From an uncultured Collinsella sp. (GTDB lineage: Bacteria; Actinomycetota; Coriobacteriia; Coriobacteriales; Coriobacteriaceae): a stretch of 51,527 nucleotides of DNA. Location: positions 1 through 51,527 of the forward strand of contig CALFDJ010000043.1 in the NCBI GenBank assembly GCA_937950325.1, in the 5' to 3' direction. The position numbers were made by a program, and so were the translations under genes. Numbering within the stretch: position 1 is the first letter of the stretch; each line of letters begins with the position of its first letter. The notes beneath the pieces were generated by a model. The model did no database searches. It saw only the letters and a list, made by a program, of their open reading frames with translations, and was not told the DNA's origin. This document shows, piece by piece, positions 32,535 through 40,861 of this stretch.

Positions 32535-34487
32535 ATGGCCACCGCCGACCCCAAAAAGAAAAAGAAGAAGCGCAAGAAAAAAGAATCACTCGAACATAAG
32601 CGCAACCGCATCCTGGTAGCGCTGGGCATTTTTGCCGTGGTGTACGTCCTCGATGAGCTCGGCACCCTCACTGCCGCATTCGGCACCCCGGGCGACATCT
32701 ACGCCAGCTTTGTGCTGTTCCTCGTGCCGTTTTTGATTGCCGGCTACGACGTACTGCAAAAGGCATTCAATAACATCCGCCGCGGCAAGGCCTTCGACGA
32801 GAGCTTCCTCATGGCCGTCGCGACCATCGGCGCGTTTGCCATGGTGCTCTTCCCCGATACCGACCCGCACATGGCCGAAGGCGCCGCCGTCATGCTGTTC
32901 TACCAGGTCGGCGAGCTGTTTCAGGCGTACGCCGTGGGCAAGAGCCGCAAGTCGATCAGTGCCATGATGGACATCGCGCCCGACTACGCTAACGTCGAGC
33001 AGCCCGACGGCACACTCGAGCAGGTCTTCCCCGATGACATCGCCGTCGGCACCGTGATCGTGGTCAAGCCCGGTGAGCGCGTGCCTATCGACGGCGTCAT
33101 CGTCGAGGGCGAAACCCAGCTCGACACCGCCGCTCTCACGGGCGAGTCAATCCCCCGCCCCGCCAAGTCCGGCGACGACATCATCAGCGGCTGCATCAAC
33201 ATGACGGGCCTCATCCACGTGCGCACCACCAAGCCCTTTGGCGAGTCCACCGTCGCACGCGTCCTGGAGCTCGTGGAAAATGCCAGCGAAAAGAAGGCGC
33301 GCACCGAGAACTTTATCACGCGCTTCGCCCGCGTCTACACGCCCGCCGTCACCGGCGCTGCCGCGGTACTCGCGCTCGGCGGCGGCTTGGTCACCGGCGC
33401 CTGGTCCGACTGGATCCTGCGCGGCCTGACCTTCCTGGTCGTCAGCTGCCCGTGCGCGCTCGTGATTAGCGTCCCGCTCAGCTTCTTTGGCGGCATTGGC
33501 GGTGCATCCAAGCTGGGCGTCCTCATCAAGGGCTCCAACTACCTCGAGACGCTCGCCGATGTGGACACCGTCGTCTTTGACAAGACCGGCACGCTCACCA
33601 ACGGCACGTTTTCGGTCGTGGCGGTACACCCCGAAGCCGGCTATACCGAGCAGTCGTTGCTCGAGGTCGCCGCCCTTGCCGAGTCGTTCTCCGACCATCC
33701 CATCGCGCAGTCCGTGCGTGTCGCCTACCAGGGCGAGGTCGACCCCAAGCGCGTTAGCGACTCCGCCAACGACGCGGGCCACGGCGTGACGGCAACCATC
33801 GACGGCAAGCACGTCGTCGTTGGCAACGCAAAGATGCTCGCCGCGGCCGGAGTCGAAGCGCCCGATTGCGAGGTCGTCGGAACAATTCTGCATGTGCTCG
33901 TTGACGGCGTGTACGCCGGCCACATCGTGATTGCAGACACCGTCAAGGCCGATGCTGAGCAAACGATTCGCGACCTGCACGCCGCCGGCGTCAAGCGCAC
34001 CGTCATGCTCACGGGCGACCGCGAGGAGGTTGCGGCGTCTGTGGCTAAGCAGCTGGGGCTCGACGAGTTCCACGCACAGCTGCTGCCGGGCGACAAGGTC
34101 GAGCGCGTCGAGGCATTGCTCGCGGGCGAAAGCGGCAAGGGCAAGCTCGCTTTTGTCGGCGACGGTATCAACGACGCACCCGTGCTTACCCGCGCAGACG
34201 TTGGCATCGCCATGGGCGCTATGGGCTCAGACGCCGCAATTGAGGCGGCGGACGTCGTGCTCATGGATGACAAGCCGTCCAACATCTCCCGCGCGATCCG
34301 CGTGGCACGCAAGACCATGGCGATTGTCTGGCAGAACATCATCTTTGCGCTGGGTATTAAGTTGCTGATTCTGGTGCTTGCGGCACTGGGCATCGCCAAC
34401 ATGTGGCTTGCCGTGTTCGGCGACGTAGGCGTGGCGATTATCGCCATCCTGAATGCCATGCGCGCGATGGGTGTCAAGAACCTGTAG
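32535..34487 (+). CDS. Zn/Cd/Pb-exporting P1B-type ATPase
   Basis: A 650-residue metal efflux ATPase. Visible motifs are LTGES (202-205 for TGES), the membrane metal site C305-P-C307, the phosphorylation site DKTGTLTNG (from D349), the nucleotide motif SDHPIAQSV, MLTGD and GDGINDAPVL. Near the C-terminus, FALGIKLLILVL and FGDVGVAII carry the lysine and aspartate that go with Zn/Cd/Pb specificity (P1B-2, ZntA type). It has no HMA domain; instead the N-terminus is a lysine-rich run (residues 7-16). GGGAGG precedes ATG 32535. With the sensor and chaperone upstream it forms a zinc export module. Confidence 0.92.
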   Translation: MATADPKKKKKKRKKKESLEHKRNRILVALGIFAVVYVLDELGTLTAAFGTPGDIYASFVLFLVPFLIAGYDVLQKAFNNIRRGKAFDESFLMAVATIGAFAMVLFPDTDPHMAEGAAVMLFYQVGELFQAYAVGKSRKSISAMMDIAPDYANVEQPDGTLEQVFPDDIAVGTVIVVKPGERVPIDGVIVEGETQLDTAALTGESIPRPAKSGDDIISGCINMTGLIHVRTTKPFGESTVARVLELVENASEKKARTENFITRFARVYTPAVTGAAAVLALGGGLVTGAWSDWILRGLTFLVVSCPCALVISVPLSFFGGIGGASKLGVLIKGSNYLETLADVDTVVFDKTGTLTNGTFSVVAVHPEAGYTEQSLLEVAALAESFSDHPIAQSVRVAYQGEVDPKRVSDSANDAGHGVTATIDGKHVVVGNAKMLAAAGVEAPDCEVVGTILHVLVDGVYAGHIVIADTVKADAEQTIRDLHAAGVKRTVMLTGDREEVAASVAKQLGLDEFHAQLLPGDKVERVEALLAGESGKGKLAFVGDGINDAPVLTRADVGIAMGAMGSDAAIEAADVVLMDDKPSNISRAIRVARKTMAIVWQNIIFALGIKLLILVLAALGIANMWLAVFGDVGVAIIAILNAMRAMGVKNL

Positions 34488-34502
34488 CGTTCGTGGGCTG
34501 TC

Positions 34503-34630
34503 CGGCCGGGACCGGGCTTGGTTTTGAAAACGTCCTCGCGCATGAGGCCCGTCTTTCCTGCTCCTGCGGAGCAACGGAAAGGCGGGCCTCGCGCTGTGGA
34601 GTGTTTTCAAAACCAAACCCGGCCCCGGCC
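34503..34630. terminator. 128-bp long inverted repeat between convergent genes
   Basis: GGCCGGG...TTGGTTTTGAAAAC on the left has its inverse GTTTTCAAAACCAA...CCCCGGCC on the right, with a nested pair GAGGCCCG/CGGGCCTC and CTTTCC/GGAAAG inside. The ATPase gene and the DtxR-type gene converge on it, so it may end transcription from both sides. Its size is well above a normal terminator. Bases 34631-34766 hold nothing I recognise. Confidence 0.55.
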
Positions 34631-34766
34631 TGCGGTGACGTAGGTGGCAGCTCTTGGGCATCGCTTGCTGGCGGGGTTCCTTTGCTGAAATGGACTTGGC
34701 CGAAAGGACCGCTGGTCCCGGTCGCTGGTTCGCGCTTTGCGTGAACTCCGCGCTACTGTGGGACAG

Positions 34767-35156
34767 TTAGGCTTCTGTTGTTGGACCCGCTGCATCTTCC
34801 CGACCCAACATCGCCCGTAGCTTCTCAAAGCTCTCCTCGCTCAGGCAGTGCTCCATGTGGCAGCCCTCTTGCGACGCGACCTCAGCCGAAACACCCGCAT
34901 CCTCCAGCAGCCCCACGAAAAAGCAGTGACGCTCCCACATTTGGCGAGCGACCTCCAGACCACGCTCCGTCAGATGAACGTCGCGCTTGCCCATTTCGAC
35001 ATAGCCGTTGCTTTCCAGCGTCGCCATGGCCTTGGAAACGCTCGCCTTGGTTACGCCGAGGTACTCCGCAACGTCGATCGAGCGCACGATGCCCTGGCGT
35101 TCCGACAGAACGTAGATCGATTCGAGATAGTCTTCTCCGGATTCACGTAGGGCCAT
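34767..35156 (-). CDS. DtxR/MntR family metal-dependent regulator
   Basis: A 129-residue two-domain form: winged helix (SGEDYLESIYVLSERQGIVRSIDVAEYLGVTKASVSKAMATLESNGYVEM) plus the dimerisation and metal domain, without the C-terminal SH3 part of DtxR. Metal ligands can be read against MntR: D9 and E12 in the first helix, H77, E102 and H103 match the Mn-type set, but position 99 is cysteine (EGCHMEH) where MntR has glutamate and DtxR has cysteine. The metal specificity is therefore open. AAAGGCGG precedes ATG 35156; the frame further upstream is not protein-like. Repeated GTTAGCC motifs upstream suggest self-regulation. Confidence 0.88.
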   Translation of the reverse strand: MALRESGEDYLESIYVLSERQGIVRSIDVAEYLGVTKASVSKAMATLESNGYVEMGKRDVHLTERGLEVARQMWERHCFFVGLLEDAGVSAEVASQEGCHMEHCLSEESFEKLRAMLGREDAAGPTTEA

Positions 35157-35180
35157 GGGCCGCCTTTCGCGATGATTGCT

Positions 35181-35263
35181 AGTTAGCCTTTGGATACTTT
35201 CCACGGCTAACTTTACCGCAAAAGTTGCCCATGTCTTACTACTTTGCCTAAAAGTTAGCCGTG
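35181..35263 (-). promoter_or_regulatory. Cluster of GTTAGCC-type operator repeats
   Basis: CACGGCTAACTTT (35202-35214) and its exact inverse AAAGTTAGCCGTG (35251-35263) are accompanied by a partial AGTTAGCC (35181-35188) and a variant AAAAGTTGCCCATG (near 35219-35232). The array lies directly before the DtxR/MntR-type gene, so binding by that regulator is the simplest reading. Confidence 0.55.
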
Positions 35264-35343
35264 TTTCACAAAACGTGCGGGACGAAAACAAAATGGGGAC
35301 GCCCCGCAAGGAGTGTCCCCAGGTGCCAGGTGCCGGCCCGCAG

Positions 35344-36114
35344 CTACACGAGTCCAAAGTGCTTCGCAGCGTTGTAGATGCCGTCGTCGTCCACGGCAGT
35401 CGTCACATAGGTCGCCGCAGCTTTCACCGTGTCCTGCGCGTTGCCCATGGCCACGCTCGTGCCCACGGCGGAAAACATCGACAGGTCGTTCTCGCCGTCG
35501 CCAAAAGCGATCGCCTCGCTCGCGTCGACACCCAAGCGCTCCAGCGTCGCTGCCACGCCCAGGTCCTTACCGCCGTTGGCGGGAATAATGTCGCAGAACA
35601 AATCACACCAGCGCGTAGTGAGCGAATGCGACACCGCGTCGGTCACGATATGCTCGTCAGCCGGATCCACAAAGGCGCAAAACTGGTAGACCGGCGCGTC
35701 AAAGGCGTGCTCAAACGGCTCCTCGTGGTAGACGATTCCCGCGTTGCCGCCGGCCGTCACCACGCGCTCGGACAGGCGGTTCACAAACGAGTTCTCGCCC
35801 TGCATACACAGCGAGTCATAACGCCCCTGCGCTATCTGGTCCACAATCACCGCGACGTCGTCCGGATCGATCGGGCAGCTGCGGTAAACGCCCTTGGCAT
35901 CAAAGCAGTGCTGGCCCGAAAGCGTAATGTACGCATCCCAACCCAAGTCGAGCAGCCAATCGGGCATCTGGTAGGTCGGGCGACCCGTGGCGATCACGCA
36001 CGCAATCCCCTGCTCGTGAAAGCTATCGAGCACCTGCTGCGCCGACGCCGGAATCCGGTGCGTCTTAAAGCTCAGCAGCGTGCCGTCGATATCGAAAAAT
36101 GCGGCCTTGATCAT
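35344..36114 (-). CDS. Cof-type HAD-IIB phosphatase
   Basis: A 256-residue haloacid dehalogenase-superfamily phosphatase. Motif I is DIDGTLLSFK, motif II lies in ACVIATGRPTYQ, and motifs III/IV are in the K-containing stretch GGKDLGVAATLERLGVDASEAIAFGDGENDLSMF, with the conserved GDxxND. The large cap between motifs II and III is of the Cof/YbiV type. Such enzymes hydrolyse sugar phosphates, FMN or similar; the substrate is not evident. It begins 6 bases after the stop of the ABC-F gene and so is probably co-transcribed with it. Confidence 0.88.
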   Translation of the reverse strand: MIKAAFFDIDGTLLSFKTHRIPASAQQVLDSFHEQGIACVIATGRPTYQMPDWLLDLGWDAYITLSGQHCFDAKGVYRSCPIDPDDVAVIVDQIAQGRYDSLCMQGENSFVNRLSERVVTAGGNAGIVYHEEPFEHAFDAPVYQFCAFVDPADEHIVTDAVSHSLTTRWCDLFCDIIPANGGKDLGVAATLERLGVDASEAIAFGDGENDLSMFSAVGTSVAMGNAQDTVKAAATYVTTAVDDDGIYNAAKHFGLV

Positions 36115-36120
36115 CCTCGT

Positions 36121-37977
36121 CTACTCCTCGCCCTCGAGCTTTTCGCTCGCCTCGAGCCACGCCATCTCCAGCTCGTCCATGGCGGCGTGAGCCTCGTCGA
36201 TCTTTGCCTGCTGCTCGCCGAGCGCCGTGTAGTTGGTGGGATCGACCTGGGCCATCGCGGCCTCGGCCTCCTCAACGCGAGCGCGCTGCGTCTCCATCTT
36301 GCGCTCGAGCGAGCTCACCTCGCGGCGGAGCTTCTGACGTTCGGCGTTGGACAGGCCGTTGGGCTGACCGCTCGACTTGGGCTTGTCGGCAGCAGCCGCC
36401 ATACCGGTGTCGAACGTGCCGGTCTTGGCGCTCGGCGCACCCACGGGCTCGCCCTCGGCGGTGGCGTTGCACAGGCGCAGATACTGGTCCACGCCGCCGG
36501 GCATATGCGTCAGGTGGCCGTCGAGCAGCGCCCACTGCTGGTCGGTCACGCGCTCCATCAAGAAGCGGTCGTGCGTCACCAGGATCAGCGTGCCGGGCCA
36601 GCCGTCCAGCAGGTCCTCGACAATCGCGAGCATGTCGGTATCCAGGTCGTTGCCCGGCTCGTCCAGGATGAGCACGTTGGGCTCGTCCAGAATCGTCAGC
36701 AGCAGCGACAGGCGACGGCGCTGGCCGCCCGAAAGATCGCCGATACGGCTCCAGAGCTGCTGAGTCGTAAAGCCCAGACGCTCGCAGAGCTTCTCGGGCG
36801 AGGTCTCCTTGCCATCGATGACGTAGTACTTTTTATAGTTGCCGAGCACCTCGCGGATCGTGTCGCCCATGTAGGGCTCGAGCTCCTCGAGCTGCTGCGA
36901 CAGCACGCCAAAGCGCACCGTCTGGCCAATCTTCACGCGGCCGCGCAGGGGCGCGATCTTGCCCTGAATCACGTCAAGCAGTGTAGACTTGCCGGCGCCG
37001 TTCTCGCCCAAAAGACCATAGCGGTCGCCCGCACCAATGAGCCAGGTCACATCGGTGAGCACCTGCTTGGGCACGCCATCGGTATCCGCATAGCCGGCGT
37101 CCACGTCGACCACATCGATGACCTGCTTGCCCAGGCGGCTCACGGCTAGGCGCTTGAGCTCCAGCTCGTCACGTACAGGCGGCACGTCGGCGATGAGTTC
37201 GCGAGCGGCATCCACACGAAACTTGGGTTTGGTGGAACGAGCCTGGGCGCCGCGGCTCAGCCACGCGAGCTCCTTGCGCGCCATGTTGCGACGGCGCTCC
37301 TCGGTAACGGCGGCCATGCGGTCGCGCTCCACGCGCTGCAGGATATATGCGGAGTAACCGCCCTCGAAGGGATCGACCTGGCCGTCGTGGACCTCCCACA
37401 TACTGGTGCAGACCTCGTCCAAGAACCAGCGGTCATGCGTGACCACGAGCATGGCGCCCTGACCGCGCTGCCAGCGGGCCTTTAAGTGACGCGCGAGCCA
37501 GTTGATGGTGCGCATGTCCAGGTGGTTGGTGGGCTCGTCGAGCATGAGCACGTCGTAGTCGCCGATCAGCAGGCGCGCGAGGTCCACGCGACGGCGCTGA
37601 CCGCCCGAGAGCTCGCCCACCGTGCCCTCCCAGGACACATCGCTAATAAGGCCGGCCAGGATCTGACGCGTACGCGGGCTCGAGGCCCACTCGTACTCGG
37701 GCGTGTCACCGACGACGGCATGGTGCACGGTGTCGGTATCGACCAGGTTGTCCTTTTGGCCGAGCAGGCCGATCGTGGTGCCGCGGCGGTGCGTCACGCG
37801 GCCGTCGTCGGGCTCCAGCGTGCCGGCGAGCACGCTCAGCAGCGTCGACTTGCCGTCGCCGTTTTTACCGACGATACCAATACGGTCGCCCTCGCCCACG
37901 CCGAGCGTCACGTTATCGAAAATATGCTTGGTGGGAAACTCTAGGCTGACGGAATCGCATCCCAAAAGAATCGCCAT
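36121..37977 (-). CDS. ABC-F family ATPase (Uup/EttA type)
   Basis: A 618-residue soluble protein with two ABC domains and no membrane segment. The first has Walker A GKNGDGKS (37-44) and LSGGQRRRVDLARLL; the second has GENGAGKST and LSGGQRRRLSLLLTI. Both Walker B motifs end in LDEP (LMLDEPTNHLD and LILDEPGNDLD). A linker joins them and a C-terminal coiled coil follows (ERQKLRREVSSLERKMETQRARVEEAE), as in Uup. ABC-F proteins act on the ribosome, relieving stalls or protecting against antibiotics; the coiled coil favours a Uup-like housekeeping role. The start at 37977 places the first strand correctly and has GAAGGAG upstream. Confidence 0.9.
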   Translation of the reverse strand: MAILLGCDSVSLEFPTKHIFDNVTLGVGEGDRIGIVGKNGDGKSTLLSVLAGTLEPDDGRVTHRRGTTIGLLGQKDNLVDTDTVHHAVVGDTPEYEWASSPRTRQILAGLISDVSWEGTVGELSGGQRRRVDLARLLIGDYDVLMLDEPTNHLDMRTINWLARHLKARWQRGQGAMLVVTHDRWFLDEVCTSMWEVHDGQVDPFEGGYSAYILQRVERDRMAAVTEERRRNMARKELAWLSRGAQARSTKPKFRVDAARELIADVPPVRDELELKRLAVSRLGKQVIDVVDVDAGYADTDGVPKQVLTDVTWLIGAGDRYGLLGENGAGKSTLLDVIQGKIAPLRGRVKIGQTVRFGVLSQQLEELEPYMGDTIREVLGNYKKYYVIDGKETSPEKLCERLGFTTQQLWSRIGDLSGGQRRRLSLLLTILDEPNVLILDEPGNDLDTDMLAIVEDLLDGWPGTLILVTHDRFLMERVTDQQWALLDGHLTHMPGGVDQYLRLCNATAEGEPVGAPSAKTGTFDTGMAAAADKPKSSGQPNGLSNAERQKLRREVSSLERKMETQRARVEEAEAAMAQVDPTNYTALGEQQAKIDEAHAAMDELEMAWLEASEKLEGEE

Positions 37978-38046
37978 ATGCCTTGCTCCTTCGTAGAAAT
38001 TCAACGTTGTCCATGATAGCAGCGAAAAGGCGGGCCGCACACGACA

Positions 38047-38085
38047 CAAAAAGGCGGGCCATCTCGCAAAAGAGATGACCCGCCT
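38047..38085 (-). terminator. Intrinsic terminator of the pst operon
   Basis: On the minus strand GGCGGGTCATCTC pairs with GAGATGGCCCGCC around TTTTGC and is followed by TTTTTGTG. It lies 56 bases past the pstB stop and separates the phosphate genes from the ABC-F gene. Confidence 0.9.
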
Positions 38086-38140
38086 CTCCAATCAGTCCCG
38101 TGGCAACCGTGGCCGCCGCGGGCCTCAAGCATGTCCCGGA

Positions 38141-39013
38141 CTAGGAGAACATGCCGGTGAGGTAATCATTCAGCCGCTTATCCTTGGGCCGTTGGAAAAT
38201 CTCGTCAGTCTCGTCGTACTCGACCATATCGCCCATGTAGAAGAACGCCGTGCGGTTGGACACACGCGACGCCTGCTCCATGTTGTGCGTCACGATGACG
38301 ATGGCGCGGTCGGCAACGATCGACGACATGAGGTCCTCGATCGCCAGCGTCGAGATGGGGTCGAGCGCCGAGCAGGGCTCGTCGAACAAGATCACGTCGG
38401 GGTTGAGCGCCAGCGTGCGCGCGATGCACAGGCGCTGCTGTTGACCACCCGAAAGCGCATAGGCGCTCTTGTCGAGCTTGTCCTTGACCTCGTCCCACAG
38501 TGCCGCACCGCGCAGGCTTTCCTCGACCATGCGGTCGAGCTCGTCACGGTCGGTAATGCCGTGACGCCTGGGTGCAAACGTGATGTTGTCGCGAATGGAC
38601 TTGCGGAAGGGGTTGGGCTGCTGGAACACCATGCCAATGGAACGGCGCAGCTCGTAGGTGTTTTCGGTCTTGGTATTCACGTTGCGACCGCGGTAGTTGA
38701 TCTCGCCCTCCACGCGGCAGCCGCGAATCTCGCGATTCATGAGGTTGAGGCTACGCAAGAAGGTCGACTTACCGCAGCCCGAAGGCCCAATGAGCGCCGT
38801 GATCTCGCCCTTGTGGAAGTCGAGCGACGTATTGTGCAGTGCATGGTGGTCGCCATAGTACACGTTGACGTCCTTGGTGGAGAGCACGACCTCGTCGCTC
38901 ACGGCCTTGCCGCTCACGCGCACGCGCTTCTCGCTCTCCCCCACGCTCGACAGGAAGTCCTGGGTCTCGGACGATGCCGCTTCGGTTGCGGGCGTTGCAT
39001 TCATCTCGCTCAT
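38141..39013 (-). CDS. pstB: Phosphate ABC transporter ATP-binding protein
   Basis: The ATPase of the high-affinity phosphate importer. The 290-residue product has Walker A GPSGCGKST, signature LSGGQQQRLCIARTLALNPDVILFDEPCSALDPIST and the switch histidine in VIVTHNM, all as in PstB. A 40-residue N-terminal extension rich in Ser, Thr and Ala precedes the fold, longer than in most homologues. Its start overlaps the end of pstA by 4 bases, showing translational coupling. No phoU follows; a terminator does. Confidence 0.95.
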   Translation of the reverse strand: MSEMNATPATEAASSETQDFLSSVGESEKRVRVSGKAVSDEVVLSTKDVNVYYGDHHALHNTSLDFHKGEITALIGPSGCGKSTFLRSLNLMNREIRGCRVEGEINYRGRNVNTKTENTYELRRSIGMVFQQPNPFRKSIRDNITFAPRRHGITDRDELDRMVEESLRGAALWDEVKDKLDKSAYALSGGQQQRLCIARTLALNPDVILFDEPCSALDPISTLAIEDLMSSIVADRAIVIVTHNMEQASRVSNRTAFFYMGDMVEYDETDEIFQRPKDKRLNDYLTGMFS

Positions 39014-39936
39014 TCGGCCGTCATCCTTCTTGCCAGTTGCTTGCCCACGATACGGGCGACTACGTTAAACAGCAGCACGCAAATCATCAGCAGCGCCGCG
39101 GTGCCCCAAACAATCTGCTGGGCCTCGGGGCTGCCCTCGCCATAGATCTTGTAGATGTGCACGGCGAGCGACTCGCCGGGACGGAACACGTTCCAAGCGC
39201 AGGTGGGGCTCGACAGGTTAAAGCTCAAGAAGTTCAGGCGAACCGGCGAGCTCATACCCGAGGTAAAAAGCAGTGCTGCGGCCTCGCCAAACACGCGACC
39301 GGCCGAAAGCACGATGCCCGTCACAATGGCAGGCATGGCCTCGGGGATCAGGATGTGCAGCGTGGCCTCCCAGCGAGTGAGGCCCATGGCCAGGCACGCA
39401 TCGCGCTGGGCCTGCGGCACGTCCTCGAGCGCCTGCTGGATCACGCGCACCAGGATGGGGATGTTGAACATGGTGAGCGCGACGGCGCCGGAGATGATGG
39501 AGTACTTCCAGCCCAGCTGCACCGAGAACACCAGAAAACCGAACATGCCGACGACGATGGAAGGCAGCGAGGACAACGTCTCGATGGCGGTGGAGGCGAT
39601 GTCGCGGATGGGTCCGTCCGGCGCGTACTCAACCAAAAAGACCGCTCCGCCCAGGCTGATGGGCACCGAGATGATCAGGGTGATCAGCAGCAGGTAGAAC
39701 GAGTCGAACAGCTGGTAGAGCACGCCGCCCTGCGTTCCGTTGGCGCGCGACGGCTCCGTGAGAAAGCCCGGCTGGAACAGCGTCGAGATGCCCTCGAACA
39801 GGATATAGGCCACCATGGAGACGACGATGAGCATGACGATGGCGACGATCGCCGTCAACACGCCCGTGGCGAAGCGGTCCTGCTTTTGGACACGCCCGAG
39901 CCTCGCCTCGTCGATGTGGATACGCGTGCTAGCCAC
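39010..39936 (-). CDS. pstA: Phosphate ABC transporter permease PstA
   Basis: A 308-residue membrane subunit with about six hydrophobic segments. The inner-loop motif that contacts the ATPase is visible (EDVPQAQRDACLAMGLTRWEATLHILIPEAMPAIVTGIVLSAGRVFGEAAALLFT). FLVEYAPDGPIRDIASTAIETLSSLPSIVVGMFGFLVF is the typical PstA core. Its start overlaps pstC by 8 bases and its end overlaps pstB by 4. Confidence 0.94.
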   Translation of the reverse strand: MASTRIHIDEARLGRVQKQDRFATGVLTAIVAIVMLIVVSMVAYILFEGISTLFQPGFLTEPSRANGTQGGVLYQLFDSFYLLLITLIISVPISLGGAVFLVEYAPDGPIRDIASTAIETLSSLPSIVVGMFGFLVFSVQLGWKYSIISGAVALTMFNIPILVRVIQQALEDVPQAQRDACLAMGLTRWEATLHILIPEAMPAIVTGIVLSAGRVFGEAAALLFTSGMSSPVRLNFLSFNLSSPTCAWNVFRPGESLAVHIYKIYGEGSPEAQQIVWGTAALLMICVLLFNVVARIVGKQLARRMTAE

Positions 39937-40837
39937 GAGCCTTCGCCCCCTTGCGGCCGATAAGGTGGATGATCAGGATGAAGATGAGACTCATGCCCAT
40001 CAGCAGCAGGCCGAGCGCCCACAGAACATCGTCTTGGGCCGAGCCCTCGGCATAGACTGCCATGGACGTGGTGAGCGTGGTGGTGATGGTCGAAGCCGGC
40101 GACAGCAGCGACGTCGGCATGGCCTCGATGCCGCCGATGACCATGCGCACGGCGAGCGTCTCGCCAAAGGCGCGGGTCATGCCCAAGATAACCGCGGTCA
40201 TGAGCGACGGCATGGCGGACTTGAGCACCACGTGCCAGATGGTCTGCCAGCGGGTGTAGCCCAGCGCGAGCGAGCCCTGGCGGTAGCCGTCGGGCACGGC
40301 ACGCAGGCCATCGACCGAAAGCGTGGTCATCGTCGGCAGAATCATGACCGCCAGCACGATGGCGCCGGGCAAGATGCCCAGGCCCGTGCTCACGTGGAAA
40401 ACGCTCTTCATAAGACCGACGACCACGTGAAAACCGATCAGGCCAAAGACGACCGAGGGGATGCCGGTCAAAAGCTCAATGAGCGGCTGAAAGATCTTAG
40501 AGCCAAACTTAGGGCTAATCTCGACCGCAAAGATGGCAGAGCCGATGGCGATGGGCAGCGCGATAAGCGTGGAGAGCACCATGACCGCAAACGAGGCGAC
40601 GATCAGGGGCAGGGCGCCGGTATAGGGCAGGCCGTTTTCGGCTGTGTTGGCCAGGTCCCACTTGGTGCCGGTGAAAAACTCGACGACCGAGACGCCGTCC
40701 TTGACAAAAGCCGAGAGGCCCTTTTGGGCGACCATAAAGATGAGCGCGGCAACGACAAGCGTCACGAGCGCTACGCACGCGCCCGTGACGCCCAGGCCCA
40801 CGTTCTCAAGGTCGCGCTTTGGCAGCTGTTTTGCCAT
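39929..40837 (-). CDS. pstC: Phosphate ABC transporter permease PstC
   Basis: A 302-residue membrane subunit pairing with PstA. Landmarks are FTGTKWDLANTAENGLPYTGALPLIVASF, IFAVEISPKFGSKIFQPLIELLTGIPSVVFGLIGF and the coupling loop DGLRAVPDGYRQGSLALGYTRWQTIWHVVLKSAMPSLMTAVILGMTRAFGETLAVRMVIGG. It starts 24 bases after pstS and overlaps pstA, so the four genes form one operon in the order S-C-A-B. Confidence 0.94.
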   Translation of the reverse strand: MAKQLPKRDLENVGLGVTGACVALVTLVVAALIFMVAQKGLSAFVKDGVSVVEFFTGTKWDLANTAENGLPYTGALPLIVASFAVMVLSTLIALPIAIGSAIFAVEISPKFGSKIFQPLIELLTGIPSVVFGLIGFHVVVGLMKSVFHVSTGLGILPGAIVLAVMILPTMTTLSVDGLRAVPDGYRQGSLALGYTRWQTIWHVVLKSAMPSLMTAVILGMTRAFGETLAVRMVIGGIEAMPTSLLSPASTITTTLTTSMAVYAEGSAQDDVLWALGLLLMGMSLIFILIIHLIGRKGAKARG

Positions 40838-40861
40838 TGCAAACCTTTCCGGGGCGATTAC

